Of a stretch of 28,337 bases of DNA, positions 1-10,553 are shown one piece after another (position 1 is the stretch's first letter; each line of letters starts with the position of its first letter). The stretch is from NCBI GenBank assembly GCA_019648995.1, contig BLXT01007646.1, forward strand, positions 270,201 through 298,537, given 5' to 3'. A model generated the notes under the pieces. It saw nothing but the letters and a program-made list of their open reading frames with translations. It was not told the origin of the DNA and made no database searches. The translations under genes were made by a program, and so were the position numbers. This stretch comes from Plakobranchus ocellatus (taxonomy: Eukaryota > Mollusca > Gastropoda > Plakobranchidae).

Positions 1-474
1 GGATAAAAATGTTGTTTGTGGTTGAACAATTTAACATGCCCTTTGTTGTAGAGCTTTCACTTCTTCCTCAGGCTTTCAGCTCTTCCACAGTTTCAGCAGA
101 TTAGCACTATACCTTTTAAAAAGATGAAGACTCACAAAACAATATTAGGTACAATGGGAAAAAAAAAATCTAAGGTCATGACCATGCTCATTTTAAGAAT
201 GGAGGAAATGAAAACAAAAACTGGGATCAAGATCATGAATAGACTCAAAGATAAAGAAGGCAAATAACAATGACAAAAGCTATCACATCTTTATTTTCTG
301 GAGATATTTTCTATAAAAAATAAAAGCCCTATGAGAAACATAGAGTACCAAAGGAATCTTGATTTGACAGAATTAGGCAAAAAAACAATAAAAGATTATA
401 GAAAATGTGCATTTCCAAGAATAATTTCCATTAAAGGTAAAATTTTGTTTGCACTAAGAAAACCATGTGCTTAC
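1..474 (-). other. COBL-like: Intron downstream of exon G (incomplete)
   Basis: Intronic sequence following the donor of exon G. No further exon with matching phase was found, so the acceptor for the next exon lies outside the window. Only short A-runs stand out. Confidence 0.75.
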
Positions 475-676
475 CTGCACCTGGAGAGCTTTTTGCACTA
501 GAGGGTGCCAAAGAAGTGTTATCCTCATTGACCCCTGTGCCTTTGTCCACTAACACAGGTTCTTTGCGGGTCAAACCAATGATATGTTGGACAGGCTCCA
601 CCTCTGGAGGTGGAGGCTCATCAGGTGGAGGTGGTGGAATAAAAGCACATGGACGTTCATGGCGGTCTGACTCCAC
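475..676 (-). CDS. COBL-like: Cordon-bleu exon G: proline-rich segment
   Basis: A 202-bp exon after the acceptor atatttttag, phase 0 in, leaving one base at the donor GCAG|GTAAGC (475/474). It reads VESDRHERPCAFIPPPPPDE, then PPPPEVEPVQHIIGLTRKEP and a Ser/Ala/Gly-rich end. The AFIPPPPP and PPPP runs are typical profilin- or EVH1/SH3-binding stretches of actin regulators. In family members such proline-rich DNA lies upstream of the C-terminal WH2 domains, so the missing exons below 475 should encode those. The plus-strand frame over the same bases (Gly-rich) is a shadow of this exon. Confidence 0.87.
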
Positions 677-1124
677 CTAAAAATATTGAAAGAAAAGAGG
701 TGCAATCAAATTCACTTACGTCTGTCTAATACGTATGTCTCATTAATCTGGAACATTTTAAACTAAAGTTGCTTTACTGTTATTGTTAAGATGAATCAAA
801 AGGTTAAGTCAATTTTTTTGATCCCCCAAGGATTTTGACTCATCAGGATTTCACTTTGATCATGGAGGGGAATCTAAAGGATAGTTAACAGAATAGCAGA
901 TTTATTAAATCCAAGCACTTATCGCTATTACTCCCTAAAGATATTTTCCGCAATGTGGTCCAATGTTTGCTGCATTTATGAAATAATTTTTCTCTTCAAA
1001 AGAATATTTTCAAAAAGGACTTTCACATGATAAAATAACATAGCTGCACCGATTCTGAATGAAAGAACCGTGGTGTATGTTGGTTAGAAACGCATGGAGA
1101 CGGGAATAAAAAAGAAATGTATTA

Positions 1125-1140
1125 ATGTTTACGTAAACAT
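1125..1140. repeat. 16-bp perfect palindrome with two forkhead-like cores
   Basis: ATGTTTACGTAAACAT is its own reverse complement. Each half contains TGTTTAC, the core bound by forkhead (FOX) factors. It lies in intron F-G. Whether it is bound is unknown; a 16-bp palindrome can occur by chance in AT-rich DNA. Confidence 0.5.
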
Positions 1141-1430
1141 CACATTAGTTCCTTAGCCTACTGTGTGCTTGTAGATATTCCTATTTTAAAAGTAAAAGTG
1201 TATCCAGTTCTGATTGCTTGAACTTTTACAACCACTAGCCATTTTAGGCTTTAAGAATATTGTTGCTTAATTAAAGCAAAGATCATTAGGTGTTAAACTT
1301 GCTCATAATCGAGTCATATCACTTTACAAAAATATGAAAACAATAGGCCTTCAGGAGAAGTTCTATCCTAAGAACAGAGAACATCCAGGCCAAATATTTT
1401 TACACTCCATTTCACAACAAGGCCTTCACC

Positions 1431-1500
1431 ATGCTGAAAAATACTACCATAGTTTTAAGGATTAATGTTTTATAATTATAGTCATGCTATTTTTCAGCAT
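1431..1500. repeat. 70-bp segment with 13-bp perfect terminal inverted repeats
   Basis: ATGCTGAAAAATA at 1431-1443 is exactly reversed as TATTTTTCAGCAT at 1488-1500, with 44 bp between. It could be a small hairpin or the remnant of a miniature inverted-repeat element. The flanks (ttcacc / cacaag) show no convincing target duplication. Confidence 0.45.
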
Positions 1501-2392
1501 CACAAGTCATCTTCCAAACCATGCAATTTAGATCAGAAGTGCTAGAATAAAATAATATCCATAGTAGCCACTGCAAACTGCCTGCTTGGGCATCAACAAC
1601 TAGTGTTTGCCGTAAGAGATTGGCACATTTAACCTGTCACTATCTGTTTTTGTTTTATTTGTCTGCATTGTGTCATGCATTATTACCATTGGCATCCACT
1701 TTTTCCATTCATGTGTCTTTTATATCAATCGTTTTCAAGTGAAAAAAAATAAGACGGATATATCTTCAGGCCTGTTTCAGTACCTTATCATTTCTTAAGA
1801 AACTTCTGAACTTCCCCTTTCTACCAACTGACTTAAAAACAACACTGAGAGTTGGATGAGTTTTGATTTTGTGTAAAGTATAAATCGATAGGATTACTAT
1901 AAACGGGAGAAATAAAAATTTTTAAGGAAGGTGATTGAAAGATGAAAAAAATTTTAAGAAAAGAAGATTAAAAAGCAAACTTCCTATTCATTTTGATATC
2001 ACTTGAAAAAAAAACATTTATTTTACTATTTTTTCTGAGAATTTGAAATGTAACAACGTTAAGAGAAGTCTTTAAATAACACACCCAACATCAAATGCTT
2101 TACTATTGAAAATGGACATAACGCCAGTTGTTTGGTTTGTGCTTGTGATTTGCCAGCACACTTTGTTTACTGCTGTCCAGTTCATGTCCAGTTCTTAATA
2201 TTTATACATCTAAATATGGATCAAAAGATTATCAAAATTTATTTTAGATTCCTTTTACAAACTAAATAATTTCGCTGCCTCTGTATCACAGAAAATATGC
2301 ACTAACGATGGAAAGCAAACATAGTTTTAATTTTTTCTGCAGTGTTAATAAGCTGAGACCAGACAAGGTTCCATAAAACTTGCATTTCATAG

Positions 2393-2429
2393 ACTAGTTA
2401 TAGAAATTAAGATTTTCTTTATAACTAGT
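2393..2429. repeat. Inverted repeat ACTAGTTATA / TATAACTAGT
   Basis: Ten-base perfect arms at 2393-2402 and 2420-2429 with a 17-base spacer could form a small hairpin in the intron transcript. No function is apparent. Confidence 0.45.
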
Positions 2430-4369
2430 GAATGAAACCTTTCCCAATAGTTCATGCCAAACGAATGTGCAAAGTCCAATTCATAAAATGGCACCCAATC
2501 CCAGTTGACTTTCAAGAGTCATGATTTTGAAGATGTCGAGTCTAGATCTCCCTTATATGTGAATGGAAGATTGATGTATTTAATTTAATAGTAATTTTAT
2601 TTTTTAACACAAATTAGCTCAAAGAAAGCTTTACATTATCTTTACTAAATTTATCACAGGTAACAACACTACCAGAACCTGTGTGCACACCCCAGATTTC
2701 TCCATTTCAATATTTTAAGGAGTTTTTTTTGTGCAAACTTACGATGCATTTTCATTTCTTAAAGTATTGAAAAAGAGGCTAACATTTTTTACATGTAATT
2801 TATCAATCCTAAACTATTTCATTTATTGCAGGCCTATTCTCAGTGTTTCTTATGTATACTTTTAATGCCAAATGCCCTGAGGCGTGTAATTTGATGGATC
2901 TTGTCTAATTAAAAAGTAGTGAAAAATGCCCTACTCTTAGATCTAAGTGTTTGATGCAGTGATTTTTCAGCAAACAAAATCTATGATAAGCGAGAGAATA
3001 CCCTCTTTACAACAGGCAATAGGCCAAGACCTGCTTTCCCAGATATTCATACTTCTACTAGGTTTTTTTTGGGTTTAGTTAGCTATGTTTGAGGAAGGAG
3101 ACAGAAGTTGGACATAATTTTTTTATAGTTGTCAGTTGGAAGCAGAGAATTTTTTTCTTTCTTTTTTTTTTTTTAATTAATCTCCTTCTCTGGTATTAGG
3201 GTTTTAATTTTTTTCACAAATAAGCATAGCATATGTTTAAACTGGTGGACTGGTGGATTTTTAGCAATAATTAAATAAATATATTGGATTTTTTCCACAA
3301 AACAACTGTGAACATTTTGCCACTATCGTAAAATTTACTCATCTGTAAAATAGTTGACTTGTTTATTTGTTACTGGCTTGACATGGCATGAACTTTGAAC
3401 TATTTAAGGCTGGTTTGCACTTTATAAGAATGTTCAAAAAGTGGTACAATTTTTCGTTTTTATCTTTAAACTTGTTTCACTCTCTGTCTTGCATGAGAAT
3501 TCAAAGCTCCCTAATATTCCTACACTTTCATGTATAATGTATGAATTTTGGTTGGAAACATGATTTTTTAAAGAACTTTTTATGAGCCAAAATGCATTTT
3601 TTATTTTCCCTGCCAAAGTTTTAAAACATTCGTTTTTGTATATGTTAAAGTCAATACAATCCAATTTAATTATATTGAAGAAAATATTGTAATGTTTGTG
3701 GATATTATGTATATGAAAGATTGTTTCCACAAGTTGTTAATTTTTTTTTTATTAAGGGAGAGTCAAAAATGGACTTCATCGCTGTTAAGCATTTCACACA
3801 TTTTCCAGGAACTTTCAGGTTGCATAACTCCCTTGAATGTTATTTTAAACCAAAGAATTTGGTGTCTAAATTCTAAATATCAAAATATTTGTCCCATGTA
3901 ATGATTGAAAATGCAAAATTCCAAAACGAAGCTTATCAATTCCAGACTACTTATGCACATTTCAGACAAAGATTGGTAATCGATGAACTCTTTTCAAAAT
4001 GGGAGGTGGAATACTCCAGTAAAACTCTTATAAGAAAAGAAAATAACAGACTTGCATTTCTACCAAACTTAAATTGCTATCATTAGGTTTTGCTTTAAAA
4101 TAAAATTTCTGTAGTAAATCATTAACATTATAAAGCCAACCCAAAGGTGTAATGAAAACACAAGAAAATATATGATTTTTGTTATGTCGTCTGTTACCTT
4201 AAGAAACTGCTGAAACAATTGCATTAGTTTTATTTGTTCAATAGAAATTTATGTTTGACACTGTTTTTTTTACACTTAATTTATAATCAAAACTTACAAA
4301 GGGAGAACATCTGCAAGATTTCTTTAATAAACCTATGTTATGGTCTTAGATCCTAGCAATAGTATTTAC

Positions 4370-4656
4370 CTGTTCCACTGTCTCACTGATAATGGAACCT
4401 GTTTCTTCCATGACCATCTCATGATTGCTTGACCCCACAACCTGGAGTTCCATGGGCTTTGGTTCTTCATCAAACACAACACCTTCCAAGATAGCATCTA
4501 TATCAAATGCAGTGTTTATTTCAGCAGCATCCTCATCATCACTATGTTTATCCGCATTCAAAAGGTCATAGTTATCATGGGAATCGGCTATTGCTCTCAA
4601 GTCGTTCACAATAGCATAGCCTTGTGTATTGTCTTGTATTGCAAAGTCTTGTTTTT
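4370..4656 (-). CDS. COBL-like: Cordon-bleu exon F: acidic linker
   Basis: A 287-bp exon after the acceptor catgctttgcag, entering in phase 1 from exon E (or from exon D if E is skipped) and leaving in phase 0 at the donor CAG|GTAAAT (4370/4369). The product is acidic and without a recognised domain: DFAIQDNTQGYAIVNDLRAI, then HSDDEDAAEINTAFDIDAIL, then EEPKPMELQVVG and EETGSIISETVEQ. It lies where the long disordered centre of cordon-bleu proteins is expected. I see no WH2 signature in it: the DLRAIADS run resembles the start of a short helix but lacks the downstream LKK(V/T) motif. Confidence 0.85.
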
Positions 4657-5393
4657 CTGCAAAGCATGAATAATATTCCATTAAAATAGATTATAATACT
4701 TTCATATGGTTAATGTTTTTTGTTTATTTTTTAAATATTTGAGAATCATTTTAACGAATTATGTAAATCATATAAATATCTGTTATTGCACATGTTGTGA
4801 GAAAAAAAAAAGGCAGATTTTTTACTTGTTCAACTTTTACAACTTTAAGTAGGGCCTTTATCGAAATAAGTGTTTAGAATTTGAAAATATGACACTTGCT
4901 TGTTTATTCCTGTGAATATTTGTGTCTTAGTAGTTTAGAAGGAGATCTTAAAATTAGGAGGTTGAGTTGAAAATTCAACAGTTTTGGCATTTTTCTTGTA
5001 AGTGAAGTAATCTTAATCAAAAACCCTAGCCCTGATCAGCTATTCCTTCTATAACGTTAACATTTCTTTAGTGCTTAAAAAAAAAAAGGCAGTTATGTGT
5101 AATTGCTGTTTCTTAATCAGAATGACTCACAAACTTTAACTTACTATGTAGAAATCATAGGCCTACTACCTAATGTATATTCATGATGCAAGCCATTGTC
5201 AATGAATTACTTGAATTACTGCACTAAATTATTAAGAATTATGAATCAAGTAGCAAATCTTTGTATATGTACAATAAAGTCAATTGAGAAATTTCACATG
5301 AGATGTATTTTTCTACTATTTTCAATGAAGCTGACAAAAGTGTTAAAAAGTAGTTTAAATAAACTGTGGCCAGCTTATCTTCCAAAAGGAATT

Positions 5394-5459
<66 letters not shown>

Positions 5460-6287
5460 CCTCCCTACTCTATACCAAGAATGAGATCTATTCCAATTTG
5501 TGTTTAAGCATTTTACAATCTCACATTTTCTAAATAGGCCTATTTGATAATATAATGCTAATAAAAATGCTGGGATTAAACGCATATACACCACTAAAGT
5601 GCAAGCAGCGAGTCAAAAGTGTAAAGTGCTATGCACATATAAAGGCACAACTTTGGGTTTACGCAGGTAGTGAAGGAGAGAAAATAGCGCTATGTGCAAT
5701 AAAAAAAAATGATGCAATAAAAAGCTACAAAATCTTATCCTTGCTTCCTTCATTATATTAAACACACAATAAATGAACAGTAAGGTGATTATTATCCCCT
5801 ATAGCAAATATTGCATCAGCAAACGTTTTTTTCACTTTAGCTCAAAAGCTCAAAAGCGTAGAAATGCTCTAAGCGTGGTCAGTGAAGATATATAAATCTA
5901 GACCTTTTAATTCATTTTTGAAACAATAATTATCAAAACTGCTTCCATTGGTAAAATCATAACGAAATCTGGGAGTCAAAAAAAAAAAAAAAAACGCAAA
6001 CATTTCCCTGCCCACCTATCTGAAAGTTCAAACTAGTCATAAATACAGGCCTAGATCTATGTGCATTATAGAGCATTACTATCAAAGTTAATGATGCCTC
6101 TTTCCCCCATAGGCTTCTCAAACCCCCATAGGCCCCTCATATTACACCATGCTAAACAAAACCACTTAACACAAAGTAGACCACCCCAATCCTTGAAGCC
6201 TAATGTTGTCCTTATCACCAAGTTCCACTGCATACAATGTTGTGTACAAGAAACTAAGCTATAAGACTGCATATTCTCAATTTTCAC
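4657..6287 (-). other. COBL-like: Intron E-F
   Basis: A 1.6-kb intron, AT-rich, containing the (GA)29 microsatellite and an A-run near 5980. Nearby open frames (5196-5594) are products of the GA/CT repeat and are not credible genes. Confidence 0.75.
5399..5456. repeat. (GA)29 microsatellite
   Basis: Fifty-eight uninterrupted bases of GA dinucleotide inside intron E-F. On the gene's sense strand it is a CT repeat, a pyrimidine tract. Long perfect GA arrays are usually length-polymorphic and in many animals can bind GAGA-type factors; neither is shown here. Confidence 0.97.
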
Positions 6288-6356
6288 CTGAATGTGTATC
6301 AAGTTCATCATTATCACTTTGCCGAGGGGTAGATGCTTCTTGAGGGCTGGTCTCTT
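6288..6356 (-). CDS. COBL-like: Cordon-bleu exon E: small acidic exon
   Basis: A 69-bp exon, too short to stand out alone. It is flanked by a good acceptor (ttaatgctctaccag) and the donor TCAG|GTGAAA (6288/6287). With the one base carried from exon D it reads EETSPQEASTPRQSDNDEL then DTHS, with no stop, and leaves one base that exactly fits exon F. Being 69 bp and phase 1-1, it could be skipped without breaking the frame, so alternative splicing is possible. It has SP and TP kinase sites and no known domain. The competing longer minus-strand frame through this interval (6066-6440) runs into low-complexity sequence and is off frame with exons D and F. Confidence 0.8.
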
Positions 6357-6657
6357 CTGGTAGAGCATTAATAAACAGTAAATAGGTGTTACTGTTTCAA
6401 TTAAATACAACTGCAATAGGAAATGATTAAACAAAAACAAAGGTGCAATGTGATTGTATTGAAGTTTTCATTATTTTTTAAGGGAGAAATATGTATCTTT
6501 CTATTTCTAAAATCTTTTACAATAATTTGTAAACATCATGTTTGGCAAATAAAAAATTATGATGAGTCTGATACATTTATCTTTCCAAATTGTATACAAG
6601 ATATGCCTGTAAAATCCATATTTTCAGTAATGTTTTTTGTCTACAACAGCTTCATAC
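6357..6657 (-). other. COBL-like: Intron D-E
   Basis: A 301-bp intron, the shortest in this gene, between GTATGA and ctctaccag. It holds no other visible feature. Confidence 0.75.
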
Positions 6658-7627
6658 CATAAATTTCTTCTGCTGCATCCCGAGACAATGTTCTCTCTGC
6701 TGCGCCATCAGGCTTCATCTCTGAATTAGCAGTTTCAGATGTGGTTTGGTTTTCAGATGAGAATGCCAGATTGGCCATTTCTGATGATATAAGAGGTTGC
6801 AATGAAGGAGCTGATACTGGAGGAGCAGGCGCCTTTCGTTTTTTCTTACCCCCTACACCACCTGATGCAGTAGCTGTAACACTCTTCTTGGCAATAGACA
6901 TGCTTGTCTCTACCGAAGTACCTGTTTGATTCGGCTTCTCAATAACCTCCTCAATGGGAGAGACTCTTGTTGGTGATAGATCGTGAATGCCGCTGTCCCC
7001 ATTTGCTCCAGAGCCATCTTGTCCACTCTCAATAGATGTTGTGTCAATGCTGGATTTAAGTTTTGCTACCGCCTGTTGCTGAGTGTGGTGCTCAAGGTGG
7101 CCTGGAGCCTCTGGTGACTCAGCTCCACTCAATGTCAATTCATGGTAACCACTAGAGTCACTTGAGTTGCGTGAGTGAAGGCGACTTAAAAGTTCTGCTC
7201 TTGACGTTTGCTGTTGTTCCTTATGAGGTGGAGACACTGAGACAGAGTGTCCACCATTAACGGCTTGAGAAATTTCTTCAGGTGGCACCATGGATGGGAT
7301 AGAAGGTAGGGAGAGAGTGGAAGAAGGGCCTGGAGGGGCTGGGGCACGTCGTTTCTTTTTGGCGGTACCGGCTGTGATATCAACGGTCTGATCTTGTTGC
7401 TGTAGTTGATGTTGTGTAGGGTGTTTACTATGCTCATCGCCAATAGCAGCTTGTTGTGGTGCTGCTGTGACAAACATGGTCTTTGGTCTGGATTCAGGGT
7501 GATGAGGGCGGTGTGGGGCCTCACTAAATTCCCGCCTCTCAGCAGGGGGTGTTGTAGCTTGGCGGGAAGTTGGGGGATAGGGGTTCCGGGCCATGTGACT
7601 TGTAGTAGAGCTGGTCTCCATGTTTTG
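6658..7627 (-). CDS. COBL-like: Cordon-bleu exon D: long exon with two KRAP motifs
   Basis: A 970-bp exon, the largest here, entered in phase 0 after atgcag|CAAAAC and left with one base at TATG|GTATGA (6658/6657). It encodes about 323 residues of predicted disorder, rich in Ser, Pro, Gln and His. Two near-copies of the family's KRAP motif are clear: KKKRRAPAPP (7360-7331) and KKKRKAPAPP (6847-6818), about 170 residues apart. In vertebrate COBL such motifs bind SH3 domains of syndapin/PACSIN proteins. Between them lie SSDSSGYHELTLSGAESPE and GDSGIHDLSPTRVSPIEEV, with many SP sites for proline-directed kinases. The antisense strand also has open frames, but these are shadows. Vertebrate COBL has three KRAP motifs in a similar position, so this supports orthology within the COBL/COBLL1 family but cannot separate the two vertebrate paralogues. 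Confidence 0.93.
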
Positions 7628-8108
7628 CTGCATTTTAAGTTTACATAAGATGAGTATGTGGAGCAGGAAAACCACCGATTTAAAGCAAAAAGTATTGAAA
7701 ATAAATTTTTCAGATTTGACTTATGAGAGATTTTTTTAAAGCTTAATTAATAATCTAGTTTACATTAATTGTGATATTTCGTTTGAAAAAGCCACACAAA
7801 CTCAGCTTTTACAACTCCTAGCATATACACACTGTCCCTCAGACATGCAAATTAAACTAGAATTATGAACAATGTGTATGTATAGCACTATTTTTACCAA
7901 TAAGTAGCTTTTATAGCAATGTAAAAAAAGTACTTTCATTTTTTTTACAATATGGGGCCAAGGTAGAAAAAAAACTCAATGAACATAGGAAATGAGGACA
8001 AATGGACGAGTTTATTTGGAGTTTTGAGACCATAGGATAGATAAAGTAGAGAAGACCTAGTTGTAAGATGAGGGATAATTGTGATTCTAATACACTGTGA
8101 TGTTCTGT

Positions 8109-8135
8109 AGGATTCAGCTGAGATATGTGGGCATG
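8109..8135 (-). repeat. 27-bp dispersed repeat, copy 1
   Basis: The 27 bases here are the exact reverse complement of 10458-10484. Weaker similarity continues on both sides (for example TGAATC before and a CATCAC-like word after), so these are parts of a longer, diverged repeat. Read on the minus strand this copy lies in an open frame containing AHAHISQLNPTEHH; I do not recognise the protein. Confidence 0.75.
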
Positions 8136-9598
8136 AGCGGATTCATTTTCTAAAAAGAGGAACCTGTCCTCTTCAGATGTGACACACAGAAGGCCAGAAA
8201 TTATGCAATCAACAACCATATCCAATGATGGCACTAGATGAACATCCTTGCCTGACGTAGTTCAGTGCACACTCAACAATAATTATAAAAATAATTACCG
8301 GGAGCGATGGGCAGACTGCTGAATACCACAGAATATCACAGAACGTCAGAATCATAATAATCCTTCTCCTTATAAGTAAGGCTCGTTTAATTTATATATT
8401 CTGACGCCCTGGTAGACTGATATTTATATAGGATTCGTCTGACATTTTAAAGCTAGAGAGCTTACAAATTCAGTTCATTATTTGTAAACTGTGCTTTTGC
8501 AGAAGGGTGAATAGTATTGTTGTCAAACTTGGCAAATGTTTCATTTTGCCAACTGGCAGGGTCAGCACATTAGAGACATCAATCTTTTCTTAGTCTGAAG
8601 AGGACACTGCAGCTCTAATGCTGAGTGCTATTTATACATTTGTGACCATGCACTCGTGACACGTGAAGGGTTTAGCAGCAATAGCCAGTAACAAGCACAC
8701 TAAGTATTGCAAATTTTGCTAAGATTTACTGCCAGAGAAAGAATTCATAGATAATTTAGCACAACGGATACATCCCAAATAAATACATTGTACAGGAGGG
8801 GAGACTGTAAATTATACATTCCTCTCATGAATCTGCACACAATAAGTCGAGAACCCATCTCCTTAATACTAGATTAAGCAGATCTGGCTGAGTTAATTGT
8901 GCTGTATGCATAGCCTTTATCATACATTTCTATTGAAAATTCTATCATAGTTTGCCCTCTTTGTTCCGAGTGATTTAGGTCTTTATCCCTACAAAAAAAG
9001 GCAAAACATTCCAGATAACATTATACTGGTCCTTTGCCTTATTTCTCGAACTGCTCATGATAATGTTGAAGGTGTTGTGTGACATTCCCTTCTGCTTTAT
9101 CTTTTGCCTGACAAGATGCATGCCATTTGAGCTTTTTAATAGATATACAACACTTTTGTCCCAGTTTAAGACCATAAGAGTTTTTGAGGGTTTTAGATGA
9201 ATGGCTCACTTATTTTCATTTTCTCTAACTTTGGAAACTATGCTTGTGTCCTCCCCACAGGAATCACTACTTCTCGTCATATCGTCTATCACTGACTTCA
9301 GGACTGTGAGGACAACAACAGTCATTCATTATGGACAGATATTTTTTGACCATAGCTATCTGCCAAGGTATACACTTGCAAGCAATATGACAGGTTGAAA
9401 GGGCATATCTGTCTTTGTGTACACCATAAAGTCAGTTGCATGCTTATCTCTTCCATTTAGGTGTGTGAGTACCCCGCCCGCCCCCAGTCACAAATTGGTT
9501 GAAATATTCAAAATCATTAATGTACCCTTGGGAATCAACGCTCACTTCATGAACATATTAGATCAGTGGAATCATTATTGCTTAGATGCGTGTGCTCA

Positions 9599-9648
9599 CT
9601 CTCTCTTTCTTCCCTCCTCCTCCTCCTCCCCTCCCCTCCCCTCCCCTT
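9599..9648. repeat. 50-base pure pyrimidine tract
   Basis: Fifty consecutive C/T bases made of CT, CCT and CCCCT units (CTCCC repeats at the 3' end). Such tracts can form triplex (H-DNA) structures and are often length-variable. It lies in intron C-D. Confidence 0.9.
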
Positions 9649-9687
9649 GTTTTACTCTTAGCAGTATTATTCCCACCCTTACGTTTG

Positions 9688-9718
9688 TGATGGGGTGATA
9701 GGACCCATCACACCATCA
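9688..9718. repeat. 12-bp hairpin with one mismatch
   Basis: TGATGGGGTGAT and ATCACACCATCA are complementary at 11 of 12 positions around the 7-base loop AGGACCC. It sits 40 bases from the pyrimidine tract. No associated terminator or element was recognised. Confidence 0.5.
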
Positions 9719-10117
9719 TCTTAGTAAGGAGTGCAAATGTCTCCCCATAAGGTGAAAAGCTGGCATGAGGTGGTCAACTGTGCTAATGCTCATAGTCTCA
9801 CAAGTGGTCAAAGAATCTAAGAGACCTCCCACTAAGACAATGAGATGAAGATGGGGTACTGGGTGGTCTAGAAGACTTTAAACACCCTTGTGAAGAGGAA
9901 GATGAAAGTTTAGTGGATTTTGCACCCATGTCTATCATCTTGAATAAATATCAAAGAGAATAAAAGAACATACTCGTCTTCAAATGCATATCAAAAAGGG
10001 ATGAAACTTAGTAAAGTTATCTCTGCTTACAGATTTAAACAATTTCATAATTTAAACTATTAAAGTAGCCACTTCAAACTCACAGGCTCAGGCCAAAGTG
10101 GACAGGTAAGAGGCAGG

Positions 10118-10266
10118 TTTTTGTATATAGCCAGTCCACAACTAGGTGACCTCAGCCTTTCAGGCCCTCTGTCAAGCAGGGCACCAGTGGTGGGGCTCAA
10201 ACTCATGACAGAAGAATTCCTGCTGATCTCAAAGTGGATTCATTATCTATTGTGCCACTGACGCCC
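10118..10266 (-). mobile_element. tRNA-derived SINE, copy 1
   Basis: A short retroposon on the minus strand. It begins GGGCGTCAGTGGCACAATAG (box A-like TGGCACAATAG), has a box B-like AGTTTGAGCCCC at 10203-10192, and ends in a tail TTGTGGACTGGCTATATACA followed by an A-run. The second copy at 12691-12827 shares the order of all these parts, which shows it is a dispersed family rather than unique sequence. Both copies lie in introns in the gene's own orientation. The family name is not known to me; target duplications were not identified. Confidence 0.75.
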
Positions 10267-10457
10267 TTAGTGAGAAGTAACAGAAGGATGACTCGCAGCT
10301 TTAAAAAAAGTCTCAGTGGTATATCAGGAGAGAGTTTATGATTTCTAATTAAATCACATCAATAAAACCCAGTATATAGATCAAAAGCAACAAAAAACAC
10401 AGAGCTCGCAATAATAAGTGTTATCTGTTGCAAGAGTTGCACAACTTGTGAATCATG

Positions 10458-10484
10458 CATGCCCACATATCTCAGCTGAATCCT
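10458..10484 (+). repeat. 27-bp dispersed repeat, copy 2 (inverted)
   Basis: Exact reverse complement of 8109-8135, located inside intron C-D close to the exon C donor. Read on the plus strand it gives the same HAHISQLNP peptide. The family is unknown. Confidence 0.75.
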
Positions 10485-10553
10485 GCATATATCACTTAGC
10501 ATCAGCATTAGCATGAAGTTTCTGTACAAAGTGCATCGATCAAGGAAACTCAC

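Larger units (their letters stand above)
677..4369 (-). other. COBL-like: Intron F-G
   Basis: A 3.7-kb AT-rich intron. Open frames in it (for example around 3434-4086) have low-complexity AT-driven composition, no splice logic and no recognisable protein. It contains the short palindromes listed separately (1125-1140, 1431-1500, 2393-2429) and long T-runs near 3160. Confidence 0.75.
7628..10553 (-). other. COBL-like: Intron C-D
   Basis: A 2.9-kb intron, both ends phase 0. It contains one copy of an inverted dispersed repeat (8109-8135), a 50-base pyrimidine tract, a hairpin at 9688-9718 and a tRNA-derived SINE (10118-10266). The 9690-9960 stretch is less AT-rich than its surroundings but I recognise nothing in it. 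Confidence 0.75.

Noticed and set aside
465-680. Plus-strand glycine-rich open frame
   Set aside because: It is the antisense shadow of the proline-rich exon G (CCN proline codons read as GGN glycine).
4370-4656. WH2 actin-binding motif in exon F (DLRAIADS)
   Set aside because: Lacks the LKK(V/T) consensus after the helix; WH2 domains are expected in exons outside the window.
5196-5594. Open frames with Arg-Glu or Ser-Leu repeats on both strands
   Set aside because: Generated by translating the (GA)29 microsatellite.
6066-6440. 124-codon minus-strand frame covering exon E
   Set aside because: It is in a different frame from the one joining exons D and F, and its remaining sequence is unlike protein; the small spliced exon explains the locus better.
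7911-8234. 107-codon minus-strand frame as an extra cordon-bleu exon
   Set aside because: Its acceptor phase does not fit between exons C and D (both phase 0) and it shares a repeat with 10458-10484, so it is more likely repeat-derived.
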